The position numbers and the translations under genes are program-made. The notes under the pieces are model-generated. The model saw only the letters and a program-made list of their open reading frames with translations, was not told where the DNA came from and ran no database searches. This document shows positions 42,283 to 50,833 of a DNA stretch of 64,000 nt, in pieces. This DNA is from Sporosarcina sp. D27. GTDB lineage: Bacteria > Bacillota > Bacilli > Bacillales_A > Planococcaceae. The number at the start of each line of letters is the position of its first letter. Position 1 is the first letter of the stretch. The DNA is taken from NCBI RefSeq assembly GCF_000586555.1, contig NZ_AZUC01000046.1, positions 186,001 to 250,000 of the forward strand, read 5' to 3'.

Positions 42283-43214
42283 TATGCTTTCCCTCCAGCC
42301 ACGCGGATACGAGGGTCAATGACACCATATAAAATATCCACAATAAAGATGACAACAATTAGGAATGCTGAGAAGAATAATGTCGTACCCATAATTGTTG
42401 CAAAGTCATTCACCATAATAGAAGAAACAAACTGCTCACCGATTCCAGGGATTGCAAATATTTGCTCTACTACAAGTGAACCTGTTACTAGACCAGCTGC
42501 TACCGGACCTAAAACAGTAATCAAAGGAATCAATGCATTTCGGAATGCATGCTTAAATGCAATTTCAAAACCATTTGCCCCTTTGGCTTTTGCAAGTGTA
42601 ATGTAGTCTGATCCCATAACTTCAATCATTTCTGTTCGGATGAAACGTGCAGATAATGCCAAAGGTCCCATCGCCAATGCGAGAGATGGAAGGATACTAG
42701 ATTTCCAACCGTCATTCCACAGTCCGACCGGTAGAAGGTGCCATTGTGACGCAATGTAATACTGAAGAAGTGTTGCAAATACGAATGAAGGAATCGAAAT
42801 TCCTAATATGGCAAAAAAGGTACTTCCATAATCCCAGAAAGTATTTTGTTTCAGTGCTGCAATCATACCGAGCAATATCCCAACTATCGTTCCGAAGACC
42901 ATTGCTTGGATTCCCAGTATAAAGGATGGTTTCATACGTGAAGCAAGTAGATCATTTACGCTTTTTCCTTTGAACGCAAATGATGTTCCTAAGTCACCTT
43001 TTGCCAAGTTCTTCATATAGATTGCATACTGAACAGGTTTCGGTTTATCAATTCCATATTTCTTTTCAACAATTGCTTTTTGCGTATCATTCAATTTGCT
43101 GTATGACTGAATGGGTGAACCCGGTAACGTTTGCATTAAGAAAAATGTAGCAGTCGCAATGAGAAACATTGTGATGAACATATAAATTATTCGTTTTCCA
43201 ATATATTTAACCAT
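42282..43214 (-). CDS. oppB: Oligopeptide ABC transporter permease OppB
   Basis: A 310-residue permease with six helices. It starts Y-I-G-K-R-I-I-Y-M-F, and carries P-G-S-P-I-Q near residue 31 and the EAA loop L-A-K-A-K-G-A-N-G-F-E-I-A-F-K-H-A-F-R-N-A-L near 200. It pairs with OppC to form the translocation path. GGAGGTGCACT precedes the ATG. The gap to oppA is 163 bp and contains a hairpin that may reduce expression of the permease genes relative to oppA. Confidence 0.94.
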   Translation of the reverse strand: MVKYIGKRIIYMFITMFLIATATFFLMQTLPGSPIQSYSKLNDTQKAIVEKKYGIDKPKPVQYAIYMKNLAKGDLGTSFAFKGKSVNDLLASRMKPSFILGIQAMVFGTIVGILLGMIAALKQNTFWDYGSTFFAILGISIPSFVFATLLQYYIASQWHLLPVGLWNDGWKSSILPSLALAMGPLALSARFIRTEMIEVMGSDYITLAKAKGANGFEIAFKHAFRNALIPLITVLGPVAAGLVTGSLVVEQIFAIPGIGEQFVSSIMVNDFATIMGTTLFFSAFLIVVIFIVDILYGVIDPRIRVAGGKA

Positions 43215-43318
43215 AGTGCACCTCCAGATCTATGTACCACTACTCTATGTGAAACCAATTGACGGTTTGTTTTCAAAATGAAAGCACTTACAAAACATTC
43301 GCAATACTCGATATTATT

Positions 43319-43351
43319 AAAAAGAGAGCATATGGTGAATACTCACCATAT
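43319..43351 (-). terminator. Partial terminator between oppA and oppB
   Basis: ATATGGTGA (43330-43338) pairs with TCACCATAT (43343-43351) around a 4-base loop; on the minus strand it is followed by GCTCTC and T5. Probably lets a fraction of transcripts through. Confidence 0.65.
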
Positions 43352-43377
43352 ACTCCCGTTATTCAGCTATCTAACGT

Positions 43378-45102
43378 TTACTCTTTACCTGAAATATAAG
43401 CCCACTTGTAGCTGTAGTCAGCACCGAATGGGTGACTTACTAAACCTTTGAAGTGTGGTTTTTCAAGGAAAATCAATCCACGTTGATAAATCGGAGCAAT
43501 TGCTGCATCATCTTCTAAAAGAATTTTCTCAGCTTTTGCAAATGCTTCATAACGTTCTTGTGGCTTCAATGCAAGTTCTGCTTTAGAATCAGCAATCAAC
43601 TTGTCATACTCAGGGTTAGAGTAAGACATTAAGTTGTTTGTACCATCTGTAACGAACAAGTCAAGGAATGAGATAGGGTCTTGGAAGTCTGGTCCCCAAC
43701 CAGAAATTTGAATATCATAATCTTGCGAATCGTCCAACTCAAGACGAACTGCAAATGGAACTTCTTTAAGTTTGATAGTCAAACCTTCTAGATTTGTTTC
43801 GAGCTGAGACTTGAAGTACTCGTCCATTTTCTTAGAAAGATCAGTATCTCCACCTAGGATTTCAAGTTCAAGTGAATCTACTCCAAGCTCTTTCAATCCT
43901 TTTTCCCAGAATTCCTTAGCTTCTTCTACGTTGTAAGTCAAGTGATCGCCACTGAGATCGCGGAAATCTTTTTGATTTTCGTCAAAAGCAAAGTCTTTTG
44001 GTACTAGGAAGTTTGCAGGGAGTGAACCGTTAGCTAAAACGACATCTGCAAGGTCATCTTTTTGGAATGATTTTGCGATTGCTTTACGGATATTAACGTT
44101 AGCAAGTGGTGTTTCTTCTTTTTTAAGTTTCTTCTGGTTGAACTTCATATAGAATACAGAAGTTTCCGGTTGAAGGACAGCTTCTGGATCTGTTGAATAT
44201 TGCATTGCCAAGTCGCCAGATACTCCAGCACGGTCAAGCTTTCCATCTTTGTAAAGTTTAACAGCAGTTGCTGAGTCTTGAACAACGTTTACATTGATTT
44301 GTGTAAGTTTTACGTTTTCAGCATCCCAATACTCATCGTTCTTTTTATAAGACCAGCTACCGCCAGTACCGTCCCAATCAGTTAGTGTGAATGGTCCGTT
44401 ATAAAGAAGGTTATCAGAGTTTGTTGCGTATGCATCGCCTTTAGATGTAACAAATTCTTCTTTTTGTGGGTAGAAAGTTCCGAAAGACATCAATGAAAGG
44501 AAATATGGAACTGGACGCTCAAGCGTTACTTCCAAAGTCTTTTCATCTTTCGCTACGATTCCAAGTTCTTTCTTATCCATTTTACCTTCACTGATTGCTG
44601 TAGCGTTCTTAACAGTACCAGACATCATGAATGGTCCGTAAGGTGATCCAGTTGCTGGATCGATTGCACGCTGCCAAGCAAATACGAAATCGTCAGCAGT
44701 TACTGGTGTTCCATCTGACCATTTTGCATCGCGAAGTTTGAACGTATAAGTAAGTCCATCTTCACTTTCAGTTGCTTCTTCAGAAGCCATTGCTGGAATA
44801 GCCTTGTTCTCCTGGTCTAAACGGTAAAGACCTTCGTTTACGTTATTCAATACGTTGAATCCTACTGCATCTTCAACGATTGCAGAGTCAACAGAAGGGA
44901 TTGCAGCAGATTCAGCTAAGTTCAAAATCTGCTCAGCGTCTGGCTCACCGTCTTCTTTTTTAGGTGTTTCAGTTGCACTTTCATCTTTACCACCATCTTT
45001 TGAAGCGTCTTCTTCTTTTTCTTCCGCACCGCCACAAGCAGCAAGGAAGATACTTAGTACTAATGTCATTGCCATTAGTAACAACCATTTTGTGTTCTTC
45101 AA
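43378..45102 (-). CDS. oppA: Oligopeptide-binding lipoprotein OppA
   Basis: A 574-residue solute-binding lipoprotein. Signal peptide with lipobox L-A-A-C (Cys23), a charged low-complexity linker (E-E-K-E-E-D-A-S-K-D-G-G-K-D-E), then the SBP_bac_5 peptide-binding fold: L-T-Y-T-F-K-L-R-D-A-K-W-S-D-G-T-P-V-T-A-D-D-F-V near residue 115 is the family signature. It captures oligopeptides for nutrition and, in relatives, signalling peptides. The start is TTG at 45100-45102 with AAGGGGGG upstream; the frame runs 19 codons further into the leader. Head of the oppABCDF operon. Confidence 0.95.
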   Translation of the reverse strand: MKNTKWLLLMAMTLVLSIFLAACGGAEEKEEDASKDGGKDESATETPKKEDGEPDAEQILNLAESAAIPSVDSAIVEDAVGFNVLNNVNEGLYRLDQENKAIPAMASEEATESEDGLTYTFKLRDAKWSDGTPVTADDFVFAWQRAIDPATGSPYGPFMMSGTVKNATAISEGKMDKKELGIVAKDEKTLEVTLERPVPYFLSLMSFGTFYPQKEEFVTSKGDAYATNSDNLLYNGPFTLTDWDGTGGSWSYKKNDEYWDAENVKLTQINVNVVQDSATAVKLYKDGKLDRAGVSGDLAMQYSTDPEAVLQPETSVFYMKFNQKKLKKEETPLANVNIRKAIAKSFQKDDLADVVLANGSLPANFLVPKDFAFDENQKDFRDLSGDHLTYNVEEAKEFWEKGLKELGVDSLELEILGGDTDLSKKMDEYFKSQLETNLEGLTIKLKEVPFAVRLELDDSQDYDIQISGWGPDFQDPISFLDLFVTDGTNNLMSYSNPEYDKLIADSKAELALKPQERYEAFAKAEKILLEDDAAIAPIYQRGLIFLEKPHFKGLVSHPFGADYSYKWAYISGKE

Positions 45103-45150
45103 GGTATAGCCCCCCTTTTTTATAATTGTCTGAAGAATTAACACTATTTC

Positions 45151-45178
45151 ATTATACAATTAAATTCTCTGAAGTCAA
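45151..45178 (-). promoter_or_regulatory. Promoter of opp
   Basis: On the minus strand TTGACT (45173-45178) and a perfect TATAAT (45151-45156) are 16 bp apart. Confidence 0.75.
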
Positions 45179-45274
45179 AGTGTTTTTGAAAGAAATTTTA
45201 CTAGACACAACCAATCGATGAATGTGAATTGCCTATAAATTGTGCCGGTAAGCGGTTTCTCCTATGTTTTCTCT

Positions 45275-45303
45275 TTGTAAAAGTTGTAATAGTATTGTAT
45301 TAT
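45275..45303 (+). promoter_or_regulatory. Promoter of the DUF3899 gene
   Basis: TTGTAA (45275-45280) and TATTAT (45298-45303) are 17 bp apart, 43 bp ahead of the TTG start. Confidence 0.55.
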
Positions 45304-45346
45304 ACATAGTGATTACGTACAAGATTCAGAAAAAGAGGTTAGAAAT

Positions 45347-45691
45347 TTGAAAAAAATCACGCTGTTGTTTTTATTCGGTCAATTTGTTATTTTCATTCTA
45401 TCTTTTCTTTCAAAAGAAGGGATGTCGTTGTTGGCATACATCAATTCCTCATTCTATGTTGGGGGGCTATTGCTGTTTGTAGGAGGAATTATCTACATCT
45501 TCCGAACAGGATCATTTGATTTTTTTAATAGTAGTATGAGGAAAGTATTTTCTTTCAAGCAAAGAAATGAAGACTTGGAGTCCTTGCGCTCTCCTTCAGA
45601 AGTGTTTTCCAAGAGCCCAAGAGTCCTTTTCCTAACTGGAATCCCGATTTTTATTATGATGTTGATCGCAATGGCTTTCTACTATAGTTGA
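45347..45691 (+). CDS. DUF3899 membrane protein
   Basis: A 114-residue protein with three membrane helices (about residues 3-18, 29-50 and 92-112) and a basic loop (F-S-F-K-Q-R-N-E-D-L-E) between the second and third. The arrangement Y-V-G-G-L-L-L-F-V-G-G-I and G-I-P-I-F-I-M-M-L near the end fits DUF3899, whose genes are often found beside opp operons in Bacillales. Function unknown. TTG start at 45347 behind AAAGAGG. Divergent from oppA. Confidence 0.75.
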   Translation: MKKITLLFLFGQFVIFILSFLSKEGMSLLAYINSSFYVGGLLLFVGGIIYIFRTGSFDFFNSSMRKVFSFKQRNEDLESLRSPSEVFSKSPRVLFLTGIPIFIMMLIAMAFYYS

Positions 45692-45790
45692 ACTTGCATG
45701 TCCTGGAGTGTTTATGCACAATGGAATAGTGGTACAACTAGGTATGTGGGTTAAGTAGCAGACGACAGTCAGAATGGAGTGGGTTGTGGA

Positions 45791-46312
45791 ATGGAAATTC
45801 TTTTGTATGTAAGTGCAGCGATTGCCGCACTATCACTTCTTCTCATCGCAATATTCGTTATCATTACATTAAAAAGCGCTAAAGCGACGATGAATGAAGT
45901 ATCAGAAACACTAACAACAATGCAAGGCAAGTTAAACGGGATTACCAATCAAGCAAACGAACTACTTGCGAATACGAACCGCATAACAGAAGATGTAGAA
46001 CGTAAACTGCAATCATTGAACAGCGTTTCAAAGACAGCTGAAAAATTGGACGATTCAACGGTACATATGAATAAGTCATTTCAATCACTGTCTGAACAGA
46101 TCAGTAATCCTGATCCAAAGTACAAAGATCTGATGCAGAAAGCGAATACCATTACAGGAATCGCTGCCAGTATCTATTTCCGAGCTAAGCGAGAAAAAGC
46201 AAAACAAACAAACGCTTCTGATTTCCCAAAACAGAACAAACGTAAAAAAGAGAGACTGGACTTACTCCCCTCTCCCCAAAAGAGATTGCCTGAACCGAAA
46301 CAGAAAAACTAA
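45791..46312 (+). CDS. DUF948 protein A
   Basis: A 173-residue protein: one N-terminal membrane helix (M-E-I-L-L-Y-V-S-A-A-I-A-A-L-S-L-L-L-I-A), then a long coiled-coil-like region (residues 30-120) with K-L-N-G-I-T-N-Q-A-N-E-L-L-A-N-T-N-R and the L-N-S-V-S-K-T-A-E-K-L segment of DUF948, ending in a basic, proline-rich tail. DUF948 proteins (YtxG-like) are tied to general stress responses by expression only. First of two co-oriented DUF948 genes; ATG at 45791 with GGAG 11 bases upstream. Confidence 0.8.
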   Translation: MEILLYVSAAIAALSLLLIAIFVIITLKSAKATMNEVSETLTTMQGKLNGITNQANELLANTNRITEDVERKLQSLNSVSKTAEKLDDSTVHMNKSFQSLSEQISNPDPKYKDLMQKANTITGIAASIYFRAKREKAKQTNASDFPKQNKRKKERLDLLPSPQKRLPEPKQKN

Positions 46313-46328
46313 CTTAGAGGTGATGTAG

Positions 46329-46775
46329 ATGGATTGGATGGGTATCGGTGTATTGGTCATCGGAATCGCCTTTGCAGTTTTAGTCGTGATTCTGATCAAG
46401 CCTCTCAAGAACCTTGGAGACGTTATGGAGAACTTGAAACAGACAACTGAAAAGTTGCCCAATGTAATGGATGATGTGACGGGACAAGCTCAGATCGTAT
46501 TGAATACGAGTAACGAAACAATTGGTAACGTGAACCAGCAAGTAAATGAAATTACTCCTCTTTTCAAGATTGTTGGAGATACTGGAGAGGCTGCTCGTTC
46601 TCTTACACAAAGTGCGTTAAGTAAATCGAAAACGTTGAAAGAGAATACCGGAGATGCAGCAAACTTAACTCGACGTAAAAGGTATCAAGGGTTGTATGGT
46701 TTCCTATCATTTCTGTTCTATCTTCAACAAAACAAAAAAGAGATGAAGACAGAAGTGGAACTTCTTAAAAAATAA
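46329..46775 (+). CDS. DUF948 protein B
   Basis: A 148-residue protein with an N-terminal helix (M-G-I-G-V-L-V-I-G-I-A-F-A-V-L-V-V-I-L) and a helical region with P-N-V-M-D-D-V-T-G-Q-A-Q-I-V-L-N-T-S-N-E-T-I and V-N-E-I-T-P-L-F-K-I-V-G-D-T-G-E. Sixteen bases after protein A and preceded by AGGTGATG. It resembles the protein encoded at 46899-47450 more than protein A: both share G-I-G-V-L near the start and I/L-T-P-L/M-F-x-V-V/G-G-D. A strong terminator follows. Confidence 0.8.
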   Translation: MDWMGIGVLVIGIAFAVLVVILIKPLKNLGDVMENLKQTTEKLPNVMDDVTGQAQIVLNTSNETIGNVNQQVNEITPLFKIVGDTGEAARSLTQSALSKSKTLKENTGDAANLTRRKRYQGLYGFLSFLFYLQQNKKEMKTEVELLKK

Positions 46776-46779
46776 GTTG

Positions 46780-46808
46780 AAGCCGGTGCAGAGATGCACC
46801 GGCTTTTT
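46780..46808 (+). terminator. Terminator of the plus-strand DUF948 pair
   Basis: AAGCCGGTGC (46780-46789) pairs with GCACCGGCTT (46796-46805), followed by T. Confidence 0.9.
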
Positions 46809-46861
46809 ATTTCTGCTTTGATATGAGTTTGGGATGCTCGCCTTTATCAAATTTCTCCAAA

Positions 46862-46888
46862 CAAAAACGCCGGCAACTGCCAGCGTTT
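46862..46888 (-). terminator. Terminator of the minus-strand DUF948 pair
   Basis: On the minus strand AAACGCTGGC pairs with GCCGGCGTTT (one G-U) around AGTT, followed by T5. Confidence 0.85.
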
Positions 46889-46898
46889 CCCCAAACTC

Positions 46899-47450
46899 TT
46901 ATAAATCCTCTTTCACATACTTACCAGATTTTGCAGCAGCTGCTGCTTCTGCTTTCATCCGATGTATGTCATTTGCACGTTGCTCCCCATCACCGAGTAA
47001 AGTTCCTGGTCGTGGATAGCTTGACGATTTTTTAATCGCTACGCTCTTACGTACTGCAAAATAACCTAGAGCTACTGTTCCATAAAGGCCACCAATCGAT
47101 TTGTTACGAGTGCTCTCGTCCAAACCGTCCACTTTACGCTTACCAGCATCTGTCACGTTATGAAGTGAAGCAGTTAAATTGCGAGTCGTATTTCCAACAT
47201 CACCAACTACTTCAAACATCGGAGTCAAGTTGCCCAATTTCTCATTCACATCAGACAAAGTATCATTTGAATGACGTATCAGCTGTCCTGTTTCACCCAA
47301 TATTCCTTCCAGTTGGTCTGGCACTTGTTCGAGCGTTTTGTTCACTCCCCCGAGTGTGCCTGCAACACCATTCAACACTCGCGCTATGTAAATCGCAAGA
47401 ATGAGAAAGGCGACTCCTATTAGAAGTACTCCAATTCCGGTTAAACTCAT
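46899..47450 (-). CDS. DUF948 protein B', counterpart of protein B
   Basis: A 183-residue protein. N-terminal helix (G-I-G-V-L-L-I-G-V-A-F-L-I-L-A-I-Y-I-A) then helical region with L-E-Q-V-P-D-Q-L-E-G-I-L-G-E-T-G and V-N-E-K-L-G-N-L-T-P-M-F-E-V-V-G-D-V-G, parallel to protein B. Its tail is longer: S-I-G-G-L-Y-G-T-V-A-L-G-Y-F-A-V-R-K (second hydrophobic stretch) and an alanine-rich end. ATG at 47448-47450 after GGAGGG; an ATG two codons upstream abuts that site. Thirteen bases downstream of protein A'. Confidence 0.8.
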   Translation of the reverse strand: MSLTGIGVLLIGVAFLILAIYIARVLNGVAGTLGGVNKTLEQVPDQLEGILGETGQLIRHSNDTLSDVNEKLGNLTPMFEVVGDVGNTTRNLTASLHNVTDAGKRKVDGLDESTRNKSIGGLYGTVALGYFAVRKSVAIKKSSSYPRPGTLLGDGEQRANDIHRMKAEAAAAAKSGKYVKEDL

Positions 47451-47463
47451 CTTCATCCCTCCA

Positions 47464-47886
47464 TCATTTCGTTACATTTTCAGCTTTCTTCCATGTAGAG
47501 AAAAGGCTTGAACCAAACTCTGCTAACTGAATAAGCCCAACAAAAGGCTTAGTACCCGGTAAATCCGGTTGCTTAGCATAGGTCTTAACCATCCCATGTA
47601 CACTTTGTGAAGCTGTGTACGCAGTATCTCCAAGGTTTTTCGCAGTTTCTGCAACGCTGTTTAAAGCATCTAATTTCATTTGTACATCAGTTGCCGAAGT
47701 TCTCGCCTCGACAATTGTCAGCTCTAATTCTTTAATGGAGACCTCGGCTTGGTCTGCCATTCGGTTCGCAGTACTCCCGACAGTCGTCAGCAGTCCGGAA
47801 ATTCGTGATAGTACAATACATAAATAAATTGCGAAGATCGCGAACGATACGGCGAGTAAAAACACGCCAATATGGACAAATGTCAT
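47464..47886 (-). CDS. DUF948 protein A', counterpart of protein A
   Basis: A 140-residue protein with an N-terminal helix (H-I-G-V-F-L-L-A-V-S-F-A-I-F-A-I-Y-L-C-I-V-L) and a helical region with Q-M-K-L-D-A-L-N-S-V-A-E-T-A-K-N-L-G-D, matching V-E-R-K-L-Q-S-L-N-S-V-S-K-T-A-E-K-L-D-D of protein A. Both then carry short C-terminal regions with a proline-containing spacer and a hydrophobic segment. AAGGAGGGATTGCTGA precedes the ATG. First gene of the minus-strand pair. Confidence 0.8.
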   Translation of the reverse strand: MTFVHIGVFLLAVSFAIFAIYLCIVLSRISGLLTTVGSTANRMADQAEVSIKELELTIVEARTSATDVQMKLDALNSVAETAKNLGDTAYTASQSVHGMVKTYAKQPDLPGTKPFVGLIQLAEFGSSLFSTWKKAENVTK

Positions 47887-48028
47887 TCAGCAATCCCTCC
47901 TTCCTACTTGTGTATACCACAAAATGTGTTGTAGTATGCATCATAATGTCTTGAATCCACTTAAATTCGCGCTTTTTGTTCACATTCATATTTTAGCTTA
48001 CAATAAAGAGAAAGGAGTTGAAAGTTTA

Positions 48029-48370
48029 GTGTATATTCATGGACAAAATGTTCTTGGAATCCAAGTCGATTCTGAAACGAGATGTGCGCATTATCATAAA
48101 GAAATCGATCGTATCGCCATTAAATTTTATTGCTGCAATCAGTATTTCCCCTGTTATGAATGTCATGCACAATGTGGATGTGGTCAACCAAAGCCGTGGC
48201 CCAAAAATACTTTTTACGAAATAGCCGTTTTGTGTGGCGGCTGCGGACATGAACTAACCATCGAACAGTATTTACACTGCCAATCCAACTGTCCTAACTG
48301 TCATCTCAACTTCAATCCAGGGTGCAATCTACATGCGCATTTGTACTTTGAAACAGAAAAAGACTCCTAA
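48029..48370 (+). CDS. CHY-type zinc-finger protein
   Basis: A 113-residue zinc protein. The CHY-finger pattern is visible: T-R-C-A-H-Y-H (Cys-x-His-Tyr), then Y-C-C-x5-P-C-Y-E-C-H, L-C-G-G-C-G-H and C-P-N-C, ending in G-C-x-x-H. These cysteines and histidines would bind about three zinc ions. In bacteria the family has no assigned function. GTG at 48029 lies 11 bases after AAAGGAG; upstream in-frame codons lack any site. It stands between DUF948 and the acyl-CoA ligase genes. Confidence 0.85.
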   Translation: MYIHGQNVLGIQVDSETRCAHYHKEIDRIAIKFYCCNQYFPCYECHAQCGCGQPKPWPKNTFYEIAVLCGGCGHELTIEQYLHCQSNCPNCHLNFNPGCNLHAHLYFETEKDS

Positions 48371-48382
48371 CAACGGACAGAT

Positions 48383-49978
48383 TTATTTACCCTTTTTTTT
48401 CGTATAGTCTGTTCGTAACGTGCGTTTCAAAACTTTTCCACTTGGATTCTTTGGTAGCTCATTTACGAATTCTACATACTTCGGTATTTTAAATGATGAC
48501 AATCGTTTTTTGCAGAACTCAATGACGTCGTCTTCCTGAATTTTTGTACCTGCTTTTGGAACGATTATTGCAGTAACTGCTTCAATCCAATAAGAATCTG
48601 GAATACTAATGACCGCCACTTCAGACACGCCTTCCATTTCATAAATGACTTCCTCGACTTCCCTACTGGAAACGTTGACTCCACCCGTATTGATCATATC
48701 TTTTTTCCGGTCCACGATAGTTAAATAGCCTTCTTCATCCATGATTCCCAAATCACCAGTATGAAACCAACCTCCACGAAAAGCTTCAGCTGTTTTTTCT
48801 GCATCATGCAAATAACCTTTCATCGCATGAGGGGATCTGTGGACGATTTCACCAAGTTGTCCCCGTGGAACTTCCTCATCCTGATCATTTACAATCCTTG
48901 TTTGCACATTCAAACTCGGCAATCCTGCTGATCCGAGTTTTCTTAGTTGGTCTTCAGGCTGCAGTGCAGTCGCGAGAGGCGCGACTTCCGTTTGACCATA
49001 AAAATTCCAAAGTGATGCACCTGGTAAACGTTCTTTTAATTCTTTTAGGATTTCCATCGGCATAATGGCAGCGCCATAGTAACACTTCTTCAGAGAAGAC
49101 AAATCCCTTCTATCGAAATCCGCATGACGAAGAAGAGCAATCCACACAGTAGGAGGACAGAACAACAACGAAGCGCGTTCCTCTTCGATTGTTTGTAAGA
49201 TTGTCTCGGGTGATGGAAATTCCAAAATAACTCCAGTTGAACCCAAGTAAACACTCGGTCCAAGGAAGACGTGCAATTGCGCACTGTGGTACAGGGGTAG
49301 CGCATGTATGACGATATCTTCTGCGCTCATTTTTCCGTCGATAATGCTACTAACATATTCACTAATTAAACTTTTATGGCTGAGCATCACACCTTTAGGA
49401 CGCGACTCAGTACCACTTGTATACAACACTTGTGCAACATCATCATCTTCGATTTGAATCTCCGGGAGAGCGGAGGATTGTTCCTTGCGAATGCTGTTGA
49501 TAGAAACCCATTCGTCAGGTGCGTATTCATCTGACTGTCCAATGATTACTTTTTTCTCAACTTCGTGACGTACCAATGATTGGTCCATAATTGCTGTGAA
49601 TTCATTTGAAGCAAACACTGCATGAATTCGGGCATGTTCAACAATGTAACTAATCTCGTCTTTGGTTAGCATATAATTGATGGGTACCATTATCGATCCG
49701 ATGCGAGCCAAAGCAAAGTTTAGGACTACAAAATCTAAACTGTTTCTAGACATAACAGTGACAAAGTCACCTTTCTTTATGCCATTCGACAATAGTCCAT
49801 GTGCTGTTCGATTCACTAATGAATCCAACTCTTTATAAGTGAGGCGTTGGCTTTTAAAAGCAAGTGCAAGCTTTGTAGGAAATCGTTCACTCGTTCGAAG
49901 TAGTAAATCACCTAATGTATTTCTTCGCACTGACTGCACATGATCGATAAGACTTTCAACATTGAATTGACTAGTCAT
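48383..49978 (-). CDS. Acyl-CoA ligase (FadD-like AMP-dependent synthetase)
   Basis: A 531-residue member of the ANL superfamily that activates carboxylic acids to acyl-CoA through an acyl-adenylate. The P-loop-like motif is Y-T-S-G-T-E-S-R-P-K-G-V-M near residue 180, then W-N-F-Y-G-Q-T-E-V near 325, G-W-F-H-T-G-D-L-G near 395 and the catalytic lysine region P-K-N-P-S-G-K-V-L-K-R near 515. Long-chain fatty acids are likely; chain length is not readable. ATG at 49976-49978 is spaced six bases from GAGGAGG. Monocistronic. Confidence 0.88.
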   Translation of the reverse strand: MTSQFNVESLIDHVQSVRRNTLGDLLLRTSERFPTKLALAFKSQRLTYKELDSLVNRTAHGLLSNGIKKGDFVTVMSRNSLDFVVLNFALARIGSIMVPINYMLTKDEISYIVEHARIHAVFASNEFTAIMDQSLVRHEVEKKVIIGQSDEYAPDEWVSINSIRKEQSSALPEIQIEDDDVAQVLYTSGTESRPKGVMLSHKSLISEYVSSIIDGKMSAEDIVIHALPLYHSAQLHVFLGPSVYLGSTGVILEFPSPETILQTIEEERASLLFCPPTVWIALLRHADFDRRDLSSLKKCYYGAAIMPMEILKELKERLPGASLWNFYGQTEVAPLATALQPEDQLRKLGSAGLPSLNVQTRIVNDQDEEVPRGQLGEIVHRSPHAMKGYLHDAEKTAEAFRGGWFHTGDLGIMDEEGYLTIVDRKKDMINTGGVNVSSREVEEVIYEMEGVSEVAVISIPDSYWIEAVTAIIVPKAGTKIQEDDVIEFCKKRLSSFKIPKYVEFVNELPKNPSGKVLKRTLRTDYTKKKGK

Positions 49979-50037
49979 CAACATCCTCCTCAATTTGAGA
50001 TTCAATTTTAATAATAATTCAGATAACTAACTAAAAC

Positions 50038-50076
50038 AAGAGGAGCAGATGCTTTTAATAGCAATCTGCTCCTCTT
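50038..50076 (-). terminator. Terminator of the two-component operon
   Basis: AAGAGGAGCAGAT (50038-50050) pairs exactly with 50064-50076; GTTTTAG follows on the minus strand. It overlaps the response-regulator stop codon. Confidence 0.8.
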
Positions 50077-50813
50077 TAAACAATTTGGATTCCCTCTGCT
50101 TCCAGCAAAGTTTGAAGTTCACTATATTTGTTTCGACTCAATGGAATTTGCTGTCCATTCGTAAGCTCAATTGTATAAGAACGAGCTGTGGAATCCGACT
50201 GAACCGAAATAATATGATGTAACGGTACTATGAAAGACTGGTGTGCTCGATAAAAACCATATTGCTCGAACATCGTTTCGATTTCTTTCATGGAATCTCC
50301 AGATATAAACGAATCATGCGAAGTGACAATTGATATCTTTCGTCCACCTTTTTCGATATATAAAATATCCCCTACATTTACAATACGAATTCCACCTGAA
50401 ACTTTCATACCGATCTTATGATTCGGGATACCGAATTTCTGTGGTTCTTGAAAAGACTTTTGAACAGCAGCCATTGTTTTCTCTAACCTAAAAAAGTTGA
50501 TGGGTTTGATAAGAAAATCGAGGGGTCGGTAGTCATAGCCATCGAGCGCAAATCCCGCATGACCCGTGACAAAAATAATTTCAATGTGAGGATATACCGA
50601 CTGAATATGTCCAGCTAATTCCAAACCAGTTATATCCCCAATTTCAATGTCTAAAAATAATAAGTCCACTTTCTCGGATCGTAAAAATTCCAATGCTGAT
50701 TTCCCGCTATTTACAGTATTAATCAGTGAAATGAAAGGAAAAGATTTGAGATCAGCAGTTAGTAAATCAATCGCTTGCTGGTCATCATCCACAATCACTG
50801 TTCGGATTTGCAT
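50076..50813 (-). CDS. LytTR-family response regulator
   Basis: A 245-residue regulator. The receiver domain has D-D-D near residue 10 and the phosphoacceptor Asp55 in L-L-F-L-D-I-E-I-G; V-T-G-H and K-P-I-N-F carry the remaining conserved Thr/Lys positions. The C-terminal LytTR DNA-binding domain contains I-L-Y-I-E-K-G-G-R-K, F-Y-R-A-H-Q-S-F-I-V and I-P-L-S-R-N-K-Y. LytTR regulators control surface, peptide-signal or metabolite-uptake genes. The ATG at 50813 follows AGGGGGG; the frame extends 23 codons upstream without a site. Co-transcribed with the kinase upstream (20-bp gap). Confidence 0.9.
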   Translation of the reverse strand: MQIRTVIVDDDQQAIDLLTADLKSFPFISLINTVNSGKSALEFLRSEKVDLLFLDIEIGDITGLELAGHIQSVYPHIEIIFVTGHAGFALDGYDYRPLDFLIKPINFFRLEKTMAAVQKSFQEPQKFGIPNHKIGMKVSGGIRIVNVGDILYIEKGGRKISIVTSHDSFISGDSMKEIETMFEQYGFYRAHQSFIVPLHHIISVQSDSTARSYTIELTNGQQIPLSRNKYSELQTLLEAEGIQIV

Positions 50814-50833
50814 ACTATCCCCCCTGAATCGCT

